31,463 bases of DNA, from NCBI GenBank assembly GCA_023132135.1, contig JAGLYR010000195.1, forward strand, positions 1 through 31,463, in the 5' to 3' direction. The notes beneath the pieces were generated by a model. The model searched no databases. It was not told the DNA's origin and saw only the letters and a list, made by a program, of their open reading frames with translations. Numbering within the stretch: the stretch's first letter is position 1; every line of letters starts with the position of its first letter. Origin of the DNA: Candidatus Eiseniibacteriota bacterium (GTDB lineage Bacteria; Arandabacterota; Arandabacteria; JAGLYR01). Positions 8,417 to 15,871 of the stretch are shown here, in pieces. Position numbers and translations under genes: made by a program.

Positions 8417-10246
8417 ATGTGCGGAATCATCGGGTATGTCGGTGGCTCCTCGGCCGAACCGATCCTGGTGGAAGGACTCAGGCGACTGGAGTACCGGGGC
8501 TACGACTCCGCCGGTCTTGCGATATGCAACGGGGGGGTCCTCACGTGTACCAAAGTGGCCGGGAAGATTGCCCGGTTGGAGGAGGAGATCGACGGGAGGG
8601 AGCTGCCGGGGCAGTGCGGCATCGCCCACACCCGCTGGGCCACTCACGGACCTCCCACCCAGGACAACGCCCACCCCCATACGGATTGCTCTGGCAAGAT
8701 AGCGCTGGTTCACAACGGCATCATCGAGAACTACGCCTACCTGAAGGATACCCTCGAGAAAGAGGGTCATGTGTTCACCAGCGAGACGGATTCAGAAGTC
8801 CTGGTGCACCTGATCGAGAAGTACTTCAAGGGTAATCTGGAATCGGCGGTACAGCAAGCGCTTCAGTGGGTCACCGGAACCTACGGGATCGGCGTGGTTG
8901 CCGTGGATGATCCCGGCAAGATCGTCGGCGCCCGGAACGGGAGCCCGCTGGTGGTGGGAATCGGGAATGGGGAGTATTTCCTGGCCTCCGATGTCCCGGC
9001 TATCCTGAGGCATACGCGGCAGGTCATCTACCTGGACGATCAGGAACTGGTTGTTCTTACCAAAGATGGTCTGCGGACCAGCACCATTGCCGATAACGAG
9101 GCCGTGACCAAGATCGTGCAGGAGATTTCCTGGGACGTGGATCGGGCCGAGAAGGAGGGCTATGCCCACTTCATGCTGAAGGAGATCTACGAGCAGGCGC
9201 GAACGGTGAGCGACGCCATTTCCGGCCGCACTGTCCAGGACGATGGGACGGCCCGGCTCGGGGGTTTGAATCTGACCGACGAGCAGCTCCGCTCGACAAA
9301 GCGGGTTATCATCACGGCCTGCGGGACTTCCTTCCATGCCGGGCTTATCGGGGAGTACATGTTGGAGGAGTGGGCCCGGATCCCCGTGGAGGTGGAGTAC
9401 GCATCCGAGTTCCGATACCGCAACCCGGTGATTGAGGATGGAACCCTCTGTATCGTCATATCCCAGTCCGGAGAAACGGCCGACACACTGGCGGCAATGC
9501 GGGAGGCCAGACGTCGCGGCGCCCGGGCCTTGGGCATCTGCAATGTCGTGGGCAGCATGATTGCCCGGGAGGCGGATGGAGGAGTGTACATCCATGCCGG
9601 GCCCGAGATCGGCGTGGCTTCCACCAAGGCCTTCACATCCCAGGTGGTGGTGCTCTCCCTTATCACCCTGCTTATGGGACGGATGCGTCACATGTCCGTT
9701 GCAGACGGCCAGAGGACCATTGCTGCACTGAGGGCTCTGCCCGGCCAGATCCAGACCATTCTGGAACAGGCCGATGAAATCAAGAGGATTGCCAAGATCT
9801 ACTGTGAGCATGACAACTTCCTCTATCTCGGCCGTGGCTGCAACTACCCGGTCGCGCTGGAGGGGGCCCTCAAGCTGAAGGAAATCAGCTACATTCACGC
9901 GGAAGGATACCCGGCGGCGGAGATGAAGCACGGTCCCATTGCCCTTATCACGAAGCACATGCCGGTTGTGGTGATCGCCACCAAGGATAGTGCCTACGAG
10001 AAAGTGATGGGGAATCTGTCTGAGGTCAAGGCACGGCGGGGACGCATCCTCGCCATTGCCACAGAGGGAGACAGTGAGATCAAGAACCACGCGGAGCATG
10101 TCTTCTACATACCGCCCACCCTCCAGGCGTTGACGCCGGTCCTGAGCGTTATTCCTCTCCAATTGCTGGCGTACTACATCGCGGTCATGAGGGAATGCAA
10201 TGTGGACCAGCCGCGAAACTTGGCGAAGAGTGTGACCGTAGAATAG
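8417..10246 (+). CDS. glmS: glutamine--fructose-6-phosphate aminotransferase (isomerizing)
   Basis: 609 aa, the normal length. It makes glucosamine-6-phosphate from fructose-6-phosphate and glutamine, the first committed step of amino-sugar synthesis. The amino end MCGIIGYVG exposes the catalytic Cys after Met removal. The class-II glutaminase domain fills about residues 1-225 (HTRWATHG, HNGIIENY). Two SIS isomerase domains follow, with ITACGTSFHAG, SQSGETADTL, ASTKAFTSQ and EMKHGPIALI. The C terminus QPRNLAKSVTVE is the hallmark GlmS tail. ATG 8417 has AAAGGGGG about 8 nt upstream. It sits between glmM (30 bp gap) and ridA (13 bp gap). There is no room for a glmS ribozyme upstream. Confidence 0.97.
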   Translation: MCGIIGYVGGSSAEPILVEGLRRLEYRGYDSAGLAICNGGVLTCTKVAGKIARLEEEIDGRELPGQCGIAHTRWATHGPPTQDNAHPHTDCSGKIALVHNGIIENYAYLKDTLEKEGHVFTSETDSEVLVHLIEKYFKGNLESAVQQALQWVTGTYGIGVVAVDDPGKIVGARNGSPLVVGIGNGEYFLASDVPAILRHTRQVIYLDDQELVVLTKDGLRTSTIADNEAVTKIVQEISWDVDRAEKEGYAHFMLKEIYEQARTVSDAISGRTVQDDGTARLGGLNLTDEQLRSTKRVIITACGTSFHAGLIGEYMLEEWARIPVEVEYASEFRYRNPVIEDGTLCIVISQSGETADTLAAMREARRRGARALGICNVVGSMIAREADGGVYIHAGPEIGVASTKAFTSQVVVLSLITLLMGRMRHMSVADGQRTIAALRALPGQIQTILEQADEIKRIAKIYCEHDNFLYLGRGCNYPVALEGALKLKEISYIHAEGYPAAEMKHGPIALITKHMPVVVIATKDSAYEKVMGNLSEVKARRGRILAIATEGDSEIKNHAEHVFYIPPTLQALTPVLSVIPLQLLAYYIAVMRECNVDQPRNLAKSVTVE

Positions 10247-10259
10247 GAAGGAGCGAGAA

Positions 10260-10670
10260 ATGCGGAAGGTTGTTGCTACGGACGCTGCCCCGGCTGCGGT
10301 GGGCCCGTACAGCCAGGCGATTGTAGCCGGAAGCGGAGCCGGAAGCGGAGCCGGAAGCGGGAACTGGGTGTTCAGTGCGGGCCAGCTGGGGATCGACCCC
10401 AAAACGGGCAAGTTTGCCGAAGGTGTGGAGGCTCAGACAAGACAGGCGCTCCGGAACCTGGAAGCGGTCTTGACGTCGGCCGGGTCCGGTCTGGACAGGG
10501 TTGTCAAGGTAACGGTTTTCCTTCAGAACATGGGGGATTTCAAGAAGGTCAACGCGGTCTACAGTGAGTTTTTCGAAGATGAACCGCCGGCCCGTTCGGC
10601 GGTCGAGGTTGCAGCTCTGCCTCTTGGAGGACTGGTCGAAATCGAGGCAGTTGCCTTGGTTATCGAATAG
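10260..10670 (+). CDS. ridA: RidA family reactive enamine/imine deaminase with a repeat-encoded loop insert
   Basis: 136 aa. RidA/YjgF/UK114 proteins are trimeric cytosolic enzymes that hydrolyse reactive enamines/imines released by PLP enzymes. Recognisable parts are AAVGPYSQAI near the amino end, FSAGQLGIDPKTG, QTRQALRNLEAVL, VVKVTVFLQNM and the C-terminal PARSAVEVAALPLGGLVEIEA with the active-site Arg of PARSAVEV. Between AIVAG and NWVF is an insert made of Ala-Gly-Ser-Gly units, encoded by three copies of a 12-bp tandem repeat at 10326-10361; usual family members have only about one to three residues there. AGGAG lies 6 nt before the ATG. It is 13 bp after glmS, and tRNA-Sec begins 4 bp after its TAG stop. 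Confidence 0.93.
   Translation: MRKVVATDAAPAAVGPYSQAIVAGSGAGSGAGSGNWVFSAGQLGIDPKTGKFAEGVEAQTRQALRNLEAVLTSAGSGLDRVVKVTVFLQNMGDFKKVNAVYSEFFEDEPPARSAVEVAALPLGGLVEIEAVALVIE
10326..10361 (+). repeat. 12-bp tandem repeat, three copies, inside ridA
   Basis: Unit GCCGGAAGCGGA occurs at 10326-10337 and 10338-10349, and with one final-base change at 10350-10361. It keeps frame and encodes three Ala-Gly-Ser-Gly units. Confidence 0.95.
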
Positions 10671-10674
10671 CGGC

Positions 10675-10772
10675 GGGAGTGGACGGGTTCTGGTGGACCT
10701 CCAGGACTTCAAATCCTGATGTCGGGCGCTAATCCCGTCCGAGGTGGGTTCGATTCCCACACATTCCCGCCA
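10675..10772 (+). tRNA. selC: tRNA-Sec (anticodon TCA), selenocysteine tRNA
   Basis: A 98-nt gene with the special shape of bacterial tRNA-Sec. The long acceptor arm is GGGAGTG pairing with CATTCCC plus a further G-A position. The 6-bp D stem is GGGTTC with GGACCT closing a TGGT loop, the anticodon stem CAGGA/TCCTG has loop CTTCAAA, and a long variable arm includes CGGG/CCCG. The T arm is GTGGG/CCCAC with loop TTCGATT, followed by discriminator G and encoded CCA. The molecule reads UGA as selenocysteine and needs SelA, SelB and SelD, which are not in this window. It lies 4 bp after ridA and may be processed from the same transcript. Confidence 0.93.
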
Positions 10773-10791
10773 AATGAGACTCGGACAGGAG

Positions 10792-10812
10792 AATAGAAAA
10801 TAGACAATAGAC
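10792..10812 (+). repeat. heptamer tandem repeat block (AATAGAM, three units)
   Basis: Three consecutive 7-bp units, AATAGAA once then AATAGAC twice, in the gap between tRNA-Sec and the next gene. It is one of five blocks in the window sharing a 7-bp period but not a sequence. Confidence 0.7.
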
Positions 10813-10816
10813 CGCA

Positions 10817-11425
10817 ATGGAGAAGTGTGAGTGTGTTTCTATGATGCTCTTTTCCGAGGACGGGGCACGTAGCACGGGGCACGAAGCACCGCTTCTGAAG
10901 CCCTTCTCCTCCAACCGCAGACGGTGGATTCCCGTTGCCTGTCTCACGGGTTTATCCCTGTTTCTTGCGTGTGGTGCGGGATACGGGGAGGAGCGGGATG
11001 GCAGCGCAAGAGTCTCGCCCCGGAATGCACTCCTGATGTCCACGGTGGTGCCGGGTTGGGGGCAACTGGCCACCGGGCATAGGGTGAAGGGAGCCGTCTG
11101 CTTTGCCGCTGGTGCGGGGCTCTTGGGGAAGTACTTCATTGAGGATCGGCGGGCCGACCGGGCCCTCGAACGGGCCGGCCTGGCTACTACAAACAGCGAG
11201 TATGTTCACTTCTACAACGAGTACTCGCGGCATTTCGACCGGAAGAACGACGTTGTGTGGTGGGCCGTGTTCTTCTGGCTGTACGCGATGATTGATGCGT
11301 ACGTGGATGCGCACTTGGTCGGTTTTGACAAGGGATTCGACGGGGAGCCGCAGGGGGACAGATTGAGGCCTTGGGGAGAAGTCACGCAGACCGGGTTCAG
11401 GCTGGGAATTCGCATAGGAGCATAG
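10817..11425 (+). CDS. DUF5683-like small membrane/exported protein
   Basis: 202 aa as drawn from ATG 10817. The core STVVPGWGQLATGHRVKGAV followed by a hydrophobic stretch is the pattern of DUF5683-type proteins, whose function is unknown. A second hydrophobic segment (VVWWAVFFWLYAMIDAYVDA) follows. Before the core is a hydrophobic segment ending LSLFLAC (about residues 37-52), which could be a signal or lipoprotein signal peptide. The first 35 or so residues look unnatural: part of them is encoded by a heptamer repeat block at 10859-10893. The ribosome binding site is poor, and a double ATG at 10841/10844 is an alternative start. It ends 1 bp before the lepB start, so the pair is surely co-transcribed. 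Confidence 0.7.
   Translation: MEKCECVSMMLFSEDGARSTGHEAPLLKPFSSNRRRWIPVACLTGLSLFLACGAGYGEERDGSARVSPRNALLMSTVVPGWGQLATGHRVKGAVCFAAGAGLLGKYFIEDRRADRALERAGLATTNSEYVHFYNEYSRHFDRKNDVVWWAVFFWLYAMIDAYVDAHLVGFDKGFDGEPQGDRLRPWGEVTQTGFRLGIRIGA
10859..10893 (+). repeat. heptamer tandem repeat block (CACGNNG, five units)
   Basis: Five consecutive 7-bp units close to CACGGGG/CACGAAG; the last unit CACCGCT continues into TTCTGAAGCCCTT. The same arrangement, with CACTGCT and TTCCAATGCCCTT, occurs at 37-77, so the two are copies of one dispersed element in the same orientation. Confidence 0.75.
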
Positions 11426-11426
11426 A

Positions 11427-12053
11427 GTGGTAATGGCGAGTGCTGCGACAAAAAAGGGGCAGGCCCCGAAGGGCAAGAAATCACTGGTGAGGGAGTATGC
11501 GGAAGTTATCGTCGTTTCCCTGGTTTTGGCCTTTTTTGTTCGGGCGATGGTGGTCCAGGCCTTCCGGATTCCCACTGGTTCCATGGAGGAAACCCTCCTC
11601 ATCGGCGACTACCTGTTGGTGAACAAGTTCCTCTACGGCGCGAGGATCCCATTTCTGAGTGCCAGACTCCCGGCGATTCGCTCCCCGCATCGCGGTGACA
11701 TCATTGTGTTCCGGTCGCCCACCCAGAACAAGGATTTCATCAAGCGTTGTGTTGCTACCGGCGGCGAGATCATCGAACTTCGGGACAACGTGGTGTACAT
11801 TGATGGAGAACCGCTGGAGGAGTTCTACACTCACTTCGTCGGCCGACCTCACAAGGGTAACTTCGGCCCGGTGAAGGTTCCCAAGGGATACGTGTTTGTT
11901 CTCGGGGACAACCGGAACAACAGTCAGGACAGCCGCTACTGGGGCATGCTCGACATAGAGCGCATCAAGGGCAAGGCGATGGTACTGTACTTCTCGTGGA
12001 ACGCGAAGAAGCACTGGCCCAGGTGGGCGAGAATCGGGAGAATACTACATTAA
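11427..12053 (+). CDS. lepB: signal peptidase I
   Basis: 208 aa. This membrane serine protease removes signal peptides from exported proteins. One membrane segment near residues 27-40 is followed by box B with the catalytic Ser (PTGSMEETL, S52), box D with the catalytic Lys (DFIKRCVATGGE, K106) and box E GDNRNNSQDSR. GTG 11427 is chosen because AGGAG lies 6 nt upstream; ATG 11433 would be 12 nt away. It starts 1 bp after the DUF5683-like gene stops. Its TAA stop is also the first three bases of a dispersed 20-bp repeat. lepA follows after a terminator-like hairpin, keeping the familiar lepA/lepB neighbourhood in reverse order. Confidence 0.95.
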   Translation: MVMASAATKKGQAPKGKKSLVREYAEVIVVSLVLAFFVRAMVVQAFRIPTGSMEETLLIGDYLLVNKFLYGARIPFLSARLPAIRSPHRGDIIVFRSPTQNKDFIKRCVATGGEIIELRDNVVYIDGEPLEEFYTHFVGRPHKGNFGPVKVPKGYVFVLGDNRNNSQDSRYWGMLDIERIKGKAMVLYFSWNAKKHWPRWARIGRILH

Positions 12054-12070
12054 CCGGCATTTCTCACCAG
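12051..12070 (+). repeat. dispersed 20-bp motif TAACCGGCATTTCTCACCAG
   Basis: The first copy of a motif also found at 14101-14120, inverted at 14143-14162, and at 25433-25452. Here it begins exactly at the lepB stop codon. Read on the other strand it ends GTGAGAAATGCCGGTTA, which could be the relic end of a mobile-element gene (inference). Confidence 0.7.
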
Positions 12071-12157
12071 CGGCCGGAAGGCAGTGCGGATATGAGGCTC
12101 TTACCTTCGACCCTCGCTAGCTCTAGGCTCTGAGCTGGTCAGAGCAGAACGTCGTAG

Positions 12158-12183
12158 GGGCGACCCGGTGGGTCGCCCTTTTT
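12158..12183 (+). terminator. rho-independent terminator after lepB
   Basis: A perfect 9-bp stem GGGCGACCC/GGGTCGCCC closes a GGT loop and is followed by five T. It lies 105 bp after lepB and 40 bp before lepA, so lepA needs its own promoter or read-through. The hairpin sequence also resembles widespread GC-rich palindromic repeats. Confidence 0.8.
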
Positions 12184-12223
12184 CCCTGCAAGCACTTAAG
12201 CCCCTACTGGACTGGAAAGACCT

Positions 12224-14014
12224 ATGGACCGCGACATACGGAACTTCTGCATCATCGCCCACATCGATCACGGCAAGTCGACGCTGGCCGATCGGTTGCT
12301 GGAGAAGACCCGAACTCTCCGGCCCAGCCAGATGCGCGAACAGGTTCTGGACAACATGGAACTGGAGCGGGAACGAGGGATTACCATCAAGTCCCACGCA
12401 ATCCAGATGAAGCACCTGGCCCGGGACGGGCGTTCGTACCGGTTGAATCTCATAGATACGCCTGGACACGTCGATTTTTCCTACGAAGTCTCGCGGGCTC
12501 TGGCTGCGTGTGAGGGGGCCTTGCTGGTGGTGGACGCGGCCCAGGGCGTAGAAGCGCAGACGGTGAGCAATTTTCTCCTTGCGCGAGCCGCGGGGCTCAC
12601 GGTGATTCCGGTAGTGAACAAGATTGACCTGCCCGGGGCACGCCCCGAGGATGTTGTTCTGGAAGTTGCCGAACTCACCGACACGGATCCGGAGGATGCA
12701 CTGCTGGTCAGCGCCAAGGCTGGGTGGGGGGTCAGCGAAATCCTTGAGGCCGTCGTTGCCAAGGTGCCCCCGCCGGGAGGAGACCCTTCTGCGCCCCTCC
12801 AGGCTCTCATCTTCGATTCGGAGTTCAACTCGTACCGCGGGGTTCTCACCTATATCCGGGTGTTCGAAGGAGAAATTCGCCCCGGGGTGCGAATCCAGCT
12901 GGCGTCCACGGGAAAGCGGTTTGAAGTGCAGGAGGTTGGGGTGTTGAGGCTTGATCTCGATCCCCGGCCGGCTCTCCGCGCCGGCGACGTGGGCTACGTC
13001 GTGGCTGGCATCAAACGGCTGTCGGATCCCAAGGTGGGTGATACCATTGTGGAAGCGGGGAGCGAAGCTGGACCCCTTGCCGGATACCACCCGGCGAAGC
13101 CTATGGTGTTCTCGTCTTTCTTTCCGTCGGCCGAGGAGGATTTCGCCCGACTCCAGGTGGCTTTCGAGAAACTGAGCCTCAACGATGCTTCTCTCCACTT
13201 CGAACGGGAGAGCTCCGATGCACTCGGACAGGGGTTCCGGTGCGGGTTCCTCGGACTCCTGCACATGGAGATTACAAAGGAGCGTCTTCGCAGGGAGTAT
13301 GAGGTGGAACCCATCGTGACCCTGCCTTCGGTCCGCCATCGCGTCCTCGGGGCACGTGGGGAAGTAGTGGAAATCGATAGCCCGGCCCGGTTCCCCGACG
13401 CGAAGGTTGCAGGAGTGGAAGAGCCCTTCGTGCGTGTCGATATTGTCACTCCGACCTCGGCCATCGGGTCGATAATGGCCCTCATCAAGGATAAGCGGGG
13501 TGTCTTCCGGGAATCCCGCTACCTCAGTGAGAATCGGGTTCACCTGGTCACGGAACTGCCGCTGTCGGAAATCCTCGTCGATTTCAACGACCGGGTGAAA
13601 TCGGTGTCCCAAGGCTACGCCAGTTTCGACTACGAGATCATTGGATACAGGAGTGCGGATCTGGTTCGTCTCGATGTTCTTCTCAACGGCATTCGGGTGG
13701 ACGCGCTGAGCCGCATCGTGGCCCGCGAGAAGGCCTACTACCAGGGCCGCTCGCTGGTGCAGAAGCTCCGTGAGACCATCCCCCGGCACATGTTCCAGGT
13801 GTCGATTCAGGCTGCCGTTGGGAGCCGCATAATTGCGGTGGAGAAACTGCAGGCGCTCAGGAAAGACGTCACAGCCAAGTGTTACGGAGGTGACATCACG
13901 CGGAAAAGGAAGCTGAGGGAGAAGCAGAGGGCGGGCAAAGCGCGAATGCGGCAGTTCGGGAAGGTTGTACTGCCGCAGGAGGCGTTTTTCGAGGTGCTCA
14001 AGAGCGAGACATAG
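12224..14014 (+). CDS. lepA: elongation factor 4 (LepA) GTPase
   Basis: 596 aa, the normal length. LepA is a ribosome-binding translational GTPase linked to back-translocation and ribosome assembly under stress. G1 HIDHGKST, switch region RERGIT, G3 DTPGHVDF and G4 NKID are present. The LepA-specific C-terminal domain shows CYGGDITRKRKL and ends in a basic stretch with LPQEAFFEVLK, which separates it from EF-G. ATG 12224 has a weak GGAAAG about 5 nt upstream. It sits between the lepB terminator and the heat-shock operon. Confidence 0.96.
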   Translation: MDRDIRNFCIIAHIDHGKSTLADRLLEKTRTLRPSQMREQVLDNMELERERGITIKSHAIQMKHLARDGRSYRLNLIDTPGHVDFSYEVSRALAACEGALLVVDAAQGVEAQTVSNFLLARAAGLTVIPVVNKIDLPGARPEDVVLEVAELTDTDPEDALLVSAKAGWGVSEILEAVVAKVPPPGGDPSAPLQALIFDSEFNSYRGVLTYIRVFEGEIRPGVRIQLASTGKRFEVQEVGVLRLDLDPRPALRAGDVGYVVAGIKRLSDPKVGDTIVEAGSEAGPLAGYHPAKPMVFSSFFPSAEEDFARLQVAFEKLSLNDASLHFERESSDALGQGFRCGFLGLLHMEITKERLRREYEVEPIVTLPSVRHRVLGARGEVVEIDSPARFPDAKVAGVEEPFVRVDIVTPTSAIGSIMALIKDKRGVFRESRYLSENRVHLVTELPLSEILVDFNDRVKSVSQGYASFDYEIIGYRSADLVRLDVLLNGIRVDALSRIVAREKAYYQGRSLVQKLRETIPRHMFQVSIQAAVGSRIIAVEKLQALRKDVTAKCYGGDITRKRKLREKQRAGKARMRQFGKVVLPQEAFFEVLKSET

Positions 14015-14038
14015 CATGTACTACGCCATGTTTTGATC

Positions 14039-14067
14039 TTGACATCCTCTCTCGATGTTCCTATTTT
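14039..14067 (+). promoter_or_regulatory. sigma-70 promoter of the hrcA operon
   Basis: TTGACA (14039-14044) and TATTTT (14062-14067) are separated by 17 bp. The start site would lie about 14074, immediately before the CIRCE operator. Confidence 0.75.
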
Positions 14068-14076
14068 CTAATTGCC

Positions 14077-14103
14077 TTAGCACTCTCCTTATGAGAGTGC
14101 TAA
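14077..14103 (+). promoter_or_regulatory. CIRCE operator (HrcA binding site)
   Basis: The arms TTAGCACTC (14077-14085) and GAGTGCTAA (14095-14103) are perfect inverted copies with a 9-bp spacer, exactly the CIRCE consensus. Its place at the predicted start site of the hrcA operon fits autorepression by HrcA, relieved by heat shock. Confidence 0.96.
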
Positions 14104-14162
14104 CCGGCATTTCTTACCATGGACCGGTACCGTACCGGAAACTTGGTGAGAAATACAGGCTA
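14101..14162 (+). repeat. MITE-like inverted repeat in the hrcA 5' untranslated region
   Basis: The dispersed motif TAACCGGCATTTCTTACCAT (14101-14120) is mirrored by TTGGTGAGAAATACAGGCTA (14143-14162); the ends match at 15 of 20 positions. The middle contains a further palindrome, CCGGTAC/GTACCGG. In the hrcA mRNA the whole would fold as one long hairpin just before the ribosome binding site GAGGAG at 14163-14168. Confidence 0.7.
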
Positions 14163-14176
14163 GAGGAGATAGTAGC

Positions 14177-15214
14177 TTGCGGAACATGGAGTTGACAGAT
14201 CGACAGAAGGAGGTTCTCCGTGCGGTAGTGCTCCAGCACGTCCGAACGGCTGAGCCTGTGGCGTCCCGCGCTCTTGCGCGCCGGTTTCAGATGGCGGTCA
14301 GTCCCGCCACAGTCCGCAACGTGATGGTGGACCTGGAGGAGGCGGGTCTTCTGGAACAGCCCCACACCTCTGCCGGCAGGGTTCCCACCGATGTGGGCTA
14401 CCGCGTGTTCGTCGACAGGCTGATGGTGAAAGAAGCACCCACCCGGGAGGAAATCGTGCTCCTCCGGACGGAGCTGGGTCACGAAAGACGGACTGTGGAG
14501 AGTTTCTTGAAGCGAACCTCGCGCGCCCTGGGCAAGGCCGCTGACCAGCTGGGAATTGCCATTTCCCCCGGCATCCGAGCAGGCGCGCTGGCCAGGATTG
14601 AGGCCAGTCCCCTTGCCGGGGGACGCCTGCTCCTGGGCTTTGCTTTTGTGTCCGGTGCGGTTCGTACGATTCACACCCGGATGGATAAGGATGAGGCCGG
14701 GGCCTCACTCTCTGAGGCGATGAGTTGGGTCAACCGGAGGATCGATGGGTTGGGGTTGAAGGACCTGTCCAGGTTCCTCGAACGTGAGATTGGCTCGCAC
14801 ATGCTGCCGGCCGACTGGCGGGGAGTGTTCGGTTTGCTGCGGGAAGCCGTTGAGATGCTCCTGGGAATGGAGGAGGGGGAACAGGTGCACTTCGGCGGCG
14901 CGGCTAATATCATGGCGCAGCCGGAATTCAGCGATCCGGAGCATTTGCGGCCCATCGTGGCCATGATGGAGCAGTCGGATCTGCTGGTCCGGAGTCTCGC
15001 TGGTGCAGAGGAGGAAGGGGTTCGCATCATCATCGGAAGGGAAAACAAGTGGCGTCCGATGAGGCACTGCAGCCTGGTCGTTTCAACCTACCAGTCGGGC
15101 TCAGTCCGGGGAAGAATCGGGGTCGTCGGACCCATCCGAATGCCCTACCCGAGGCTGGTGCCGCTGGTGGAGCGGGCGGCGGAGATAGTCAGCCGATCGC
15201 TCGAGTCGATGTAG
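14177..15214 (+). CDS. hrcA: heat-inducible transcription repressor HrcA
   Basis: 345 aa, the usual family length. HrcA binds CIRCE and represses chaperone genes until heat titrates GroE. The amino-terminal winged helix contains the signature TVRNVMVDLEEAGLLEQPHT followed by SAGRVPTDVGYRVFVD. The rest is the GAF-like HrcA core. TTG 14177 is chosen because GAGGAG lies 8 nt upstream; ATG 14186 would be 17 nt away. It is the first gene of hrcA-grpE-dnaJ, and its own CIRCE site lies 74 bp upstream. Confidence 0.94.
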   Translation: MRNMELTDRQKEVLRAVVLQHVRTAEPVASRALARRFQMAVSPATVRNVMVDLEEAGLLEQPHTSAGRVPTDVGYRVFVDRLMVKEAPTREEIVLLRTELGHERRTVESFLKRTSRALGKAADQLGIAISPGIRAGALARIEASPLAGGRLLLGFAFVSGAVRTIHTRMDKDEAGASLSEAMSWVNRRIDGLGLKDLSRFLEREIGSHMLPADWRGVFGLLREAVEMLLGMEEGEQVHFGGAANIMAQPEFSDPEHLRPIVAMMEQSDLLVRSLAGAEEEGVRIIIGRENKWRPMRHCSLVVSTYQSGSVRGRIGVVGPIRMPYPRLVPLVERAAEIVSRSLESM

Positions 15215-15237
15215 AAGGGGAGGATATCAGAGAGCCC

Positions 15238-15849
15238 ATGTCGAAGCAGAGCCGACGCACCAGAGAAACCCCTGTGGAAGAAGCCGGGGGGGGGAAGCGG
15301 AAGAACAAAGGAACGAAGAAGGCTCCTCCGGAGCATAAGGAAACTGAGCAGTCCGCGGTCGAGGTCCAACGTGCTGCCGGAGAGTCCTCGGTGGCATGTG
15401 ACGAGGGGATCGCCGAACTTGAGATGAAACTTGAAGAAAGCAACGATAAGTACTTGAGAACACTAGCAGATCTGGATAACTTCCGGAAGCGGACCGAGAG
15501 GGAGAAGGCGGATCTTCTCCGGAGCGCTGGAGAACGATTGATCGGAGATCTCCTCGAAGTACTGGATGGATTTGATCAGGCTCTGGCTATGGATGCGGGT
15601 ACGGAGGCAGCGGGGAGTTTTGTGGAGGGTATGGTGCTGCTTCGACGGCAGCTCATGCGTATTCTGGAGAAGGAAGGGCTGACCGAGATCGTGTCCACAG
15701 GACAGCCCTTTGACCCGAACATACACGAGGCCGCGATGCAGGTGGAGTCCGCAGAGCATTCCTCTGACACAGTGGTGCAGGAACTCCGGAAAGGGTACCT
15801 CCTGAACGAGCGCTTGTTGCGGCCGGCGAGGGTAGCGGTTGCCAAGTAG
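15238..15849 (+). CDS. grpE: GrpE, nucleotide exchange factor for DnaK
   Basis: 203 aa. GrpE releases ADP from DnaK. Residues 1-60 are charged and low in complexity. A coiled coil follows (ELEMKLEESNDKYLRTLADL), then the typical DNFRKRTEREKADL, and the beta domain near the end has FDPNIHEAAMQVES and GYLLNERLLRPARVAVAK. ATG 15238 follows GGAGG at a rather long distance (about 14 nt). It is 23 bp after hrcA and 22 bp before dnaJ; dnaK is not in this cluster. Confidence 0.95.
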   Translation: MSKQSRRTRETPVEEAGGGKRKNKGTKKAPPEHKETEQSAVEVQRAAGESSVACDEGIAELEMKLEESNDKYLRTLADLDNFRKRTEREKADLLRSAGERLIGDLLEVLDGFDQALAMDAGTEAAGSFVEGMVLLRRQLMRILEKEGLTEIVSTGQPFDPNIHEAAMQVESAEHSSDTVVQELRKGYLLNERLLRPARVAVAK

Positions 15850-15871
15850 GGGGTGAGGACGGACGAGATCC

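Noticed and set aside
8792-10411. 539-aa open frame on the minus strand over glmS and ridA
   Set aside because: Shadow of two conserved genes; no domain seen.
12101-14017. 638-aa open frame on the minus strand over lepA
   Set aside because: Antisense shadow of a GC-rich, strongly conserved gene; it has no recognisable domains or start signal.
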